A DNA stretch of 64,000 bases. It comes from Litorilinea aerophila (GTDB taxonomy: Bacteria; Chloroflexota; Anaerolineae; Caldilineales; Caldilineaceae). The translations under genes were made by a program, and so were the position numbers. This document shows positions 63,470 through 64,000 of the stretch, piece after piece. Where the stretch lies: contig NZ_VIGC02000028.1 of NCBI RefSeq assembly GCF_006569185.2, forward strand, positions 1-64,000, read 5' to 3'. Under the pieces are notes generated by a model. The model was given only the letters and a program-made list of their open reading frames with translations, was not told the DNA's origin and searched no databases. Numbering within the stretch: the first letter of the stretch is position 1; the number at the start of each line of letters is the position of its first letter.

Positions 63470-64000
63470 AGTCCGGAACATGACCCACTTCTTCGGCGGG
63501 CTGCGTGCGGTCTACAACTACAACGTGACCATCGAGCCCGGTCAGATCCGTGGCCTCATCGGCCCCAACGGCGCCGGGAAGTCCACCGTCTTCAACTTGA
63601 TCACCGGCATCTACACCCCCACCGAGGGAGACATCTTGCTGGAGGGCCAGCCCATCCAGGGTCTGCGGCCGGACCAGATCTCCTCGCGCGGTCTGGGCCG
63701 CACCTTTCAGAACCTGCGGCTCTGGCGCCATATGACCGTGCTGGAACATGTCATGTTGGCCCGCTACTCCAAGCTGGACTACGGCCTGGTTGGCGCCTTC
63801 TTCGGTACGGCCAAACGTAACCGCGAGGAAGCGAGAACCCGCCAGATCGCCATGGACCTGCTGAAGATGATGGGCATTGCCGATCAGGCGGACCAGGTCG
63901 TCACCAACCTGCCCTACGGCACGCAGCGACGGGTGGAACTTGCCCGCGCCCTGGCAACCGCGCCCAGGCTTCTCCTTCTGGACGAGCCCACGGCCGGCAT
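63456..64000 (+). CDS. Branched-chain amino-acid-type ABC ATPase (LivG family), 3' end beyond window
   Basis: The first 181 codons are in the window. They start MPLLEVRNMTHFFGGLRAVYNYNVTIEPGQIRGLIGP with Walker A GPNGAGKST, and have FNLITGIYTPTEGDI, GRTFQNLRLW with the Q-loop Gln, the LivG-type signature LPYGTQRRVELARALATAP (instead of LSGGQ) and Walker B LLLLDEPTAG at the edge. AAAAGGAC lies upstream of the ATG, which overlaps the LivM gene by 14 bases. A LivF-type gene may follow outside the window. Confidence 0.93.
   Translation, partial: MPLLEVRNMTHFFGGLRAVYNYNVTIEPGQIRGLIGPNGAGKSTVFNLITGIYTPTEGDILLEGQPIQGLRPDQISSRGLGRTFQNLRLWRHMTVLEHVMLARYSKLDYGLVGAFFGTAKRNREEARTRQIAMDLLKMMGIADQADQVVTNLPYGTQRRVELARALATAPRLLLLDEPTAG

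Overview
The window reads as a GC-rich (roughly 63-65 % by eye) bacterial chromosome segment with 57 protein genes, no rRNA or tRNA gene that I can recognise, no CRISPR array and no intact insertion sequence. The gene set suggests a member of the Chloroflexota (Anaerolineae/Caldilineae type): a PIN-TRAM membrane protein, a very large UPF0182 protein, a DUF951-Nif3 pair, Chloroflexi-style HlyD and PMT-family proteins, and many short interspersed inverted repeats between genes. This placement is inference from gene content; there is no 16S gene to prove it.

Layout. 0.4-6.5 kb: an enolase-superfamily sugar-acid dehydratase, a PIG-L deacetylase and a PMT-type glycosyltransferase on the minus strand, then a GT4 glycosyltransferase on plus. 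6.6-11.8 kb (plus): PIN-TRAM protein, cysS, rlmB, COG3375-like acetyltransferase. 11.8-15.7 kb: lgt facing a small lipoprotein gene, then der and an M28 peptidase overlapping by one base. 16-21.6 kb (minus): a tight run of membrane protein, HD protein, FAH-family hydrolase, argF, diadenylate cyclase cdaA and its YbbR partner. 21.7-28.9 kb: lipid kinase, GH13 amylase, trmI, PHP protein, VanZ, GT4 and a small helical protein. 29-34.3 kb: UPF0182, tdk and the rplU-rpmA-rpmE operon with a clear promoter, long leader and terminator. 34.4-38.5 kb: a TetR-controlled HlyD/ABC exporter.

38.9-44.2 kb holds the most notable system: a four-gene sulfur-relay operon (cytoplasmic tandem rhodanese, YeeE/YedE thiosulfate channel, TusA, and a lipoprotein tandem rhodanese). 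It has a perfect consensus promoter, a structured leader with two alternative pairings, two intrinsic terminators in tandem before the first gene, and a terminator at the end. The leader matches no riboswitch class I know and is the best candidate for an undescribed regulatory element.

44.6-51 kb: a bactofilin-like membrane protein, DUF951, Nif3, and a short minus-strand gene that encodes a SelW-like (Rdx family) selenoprotein: a Cys-x-x-UGA motif with a perfect hairpin just after the in-frame UGA and an ideal Shine-Dalgarno. An ordinary annotation would truncate or miss it. A glycosidase-like lipoprotein, an HNH nuclease and unknown proteins follow. 51-57.9 kb: acyl-CoA synthetase, ABC-F protein, S9 peptidase and a zinc-ribbon/BON/LysM membrane protein. 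58-64 kb: dnaN on minus, then a branched-chain amino-acid (Liv-type) ABC operon cut by the window edge.

Between genes there are at least three families of dispersed repeats: an about 70-100 bp inverted repeat (3 copies), a 112 bp element with terminal inverted repeats (2 full and 2 partial copies), and shorter shared fragments in the gaps near 1.8, 8.0, 15.8 and 32.2 kb.
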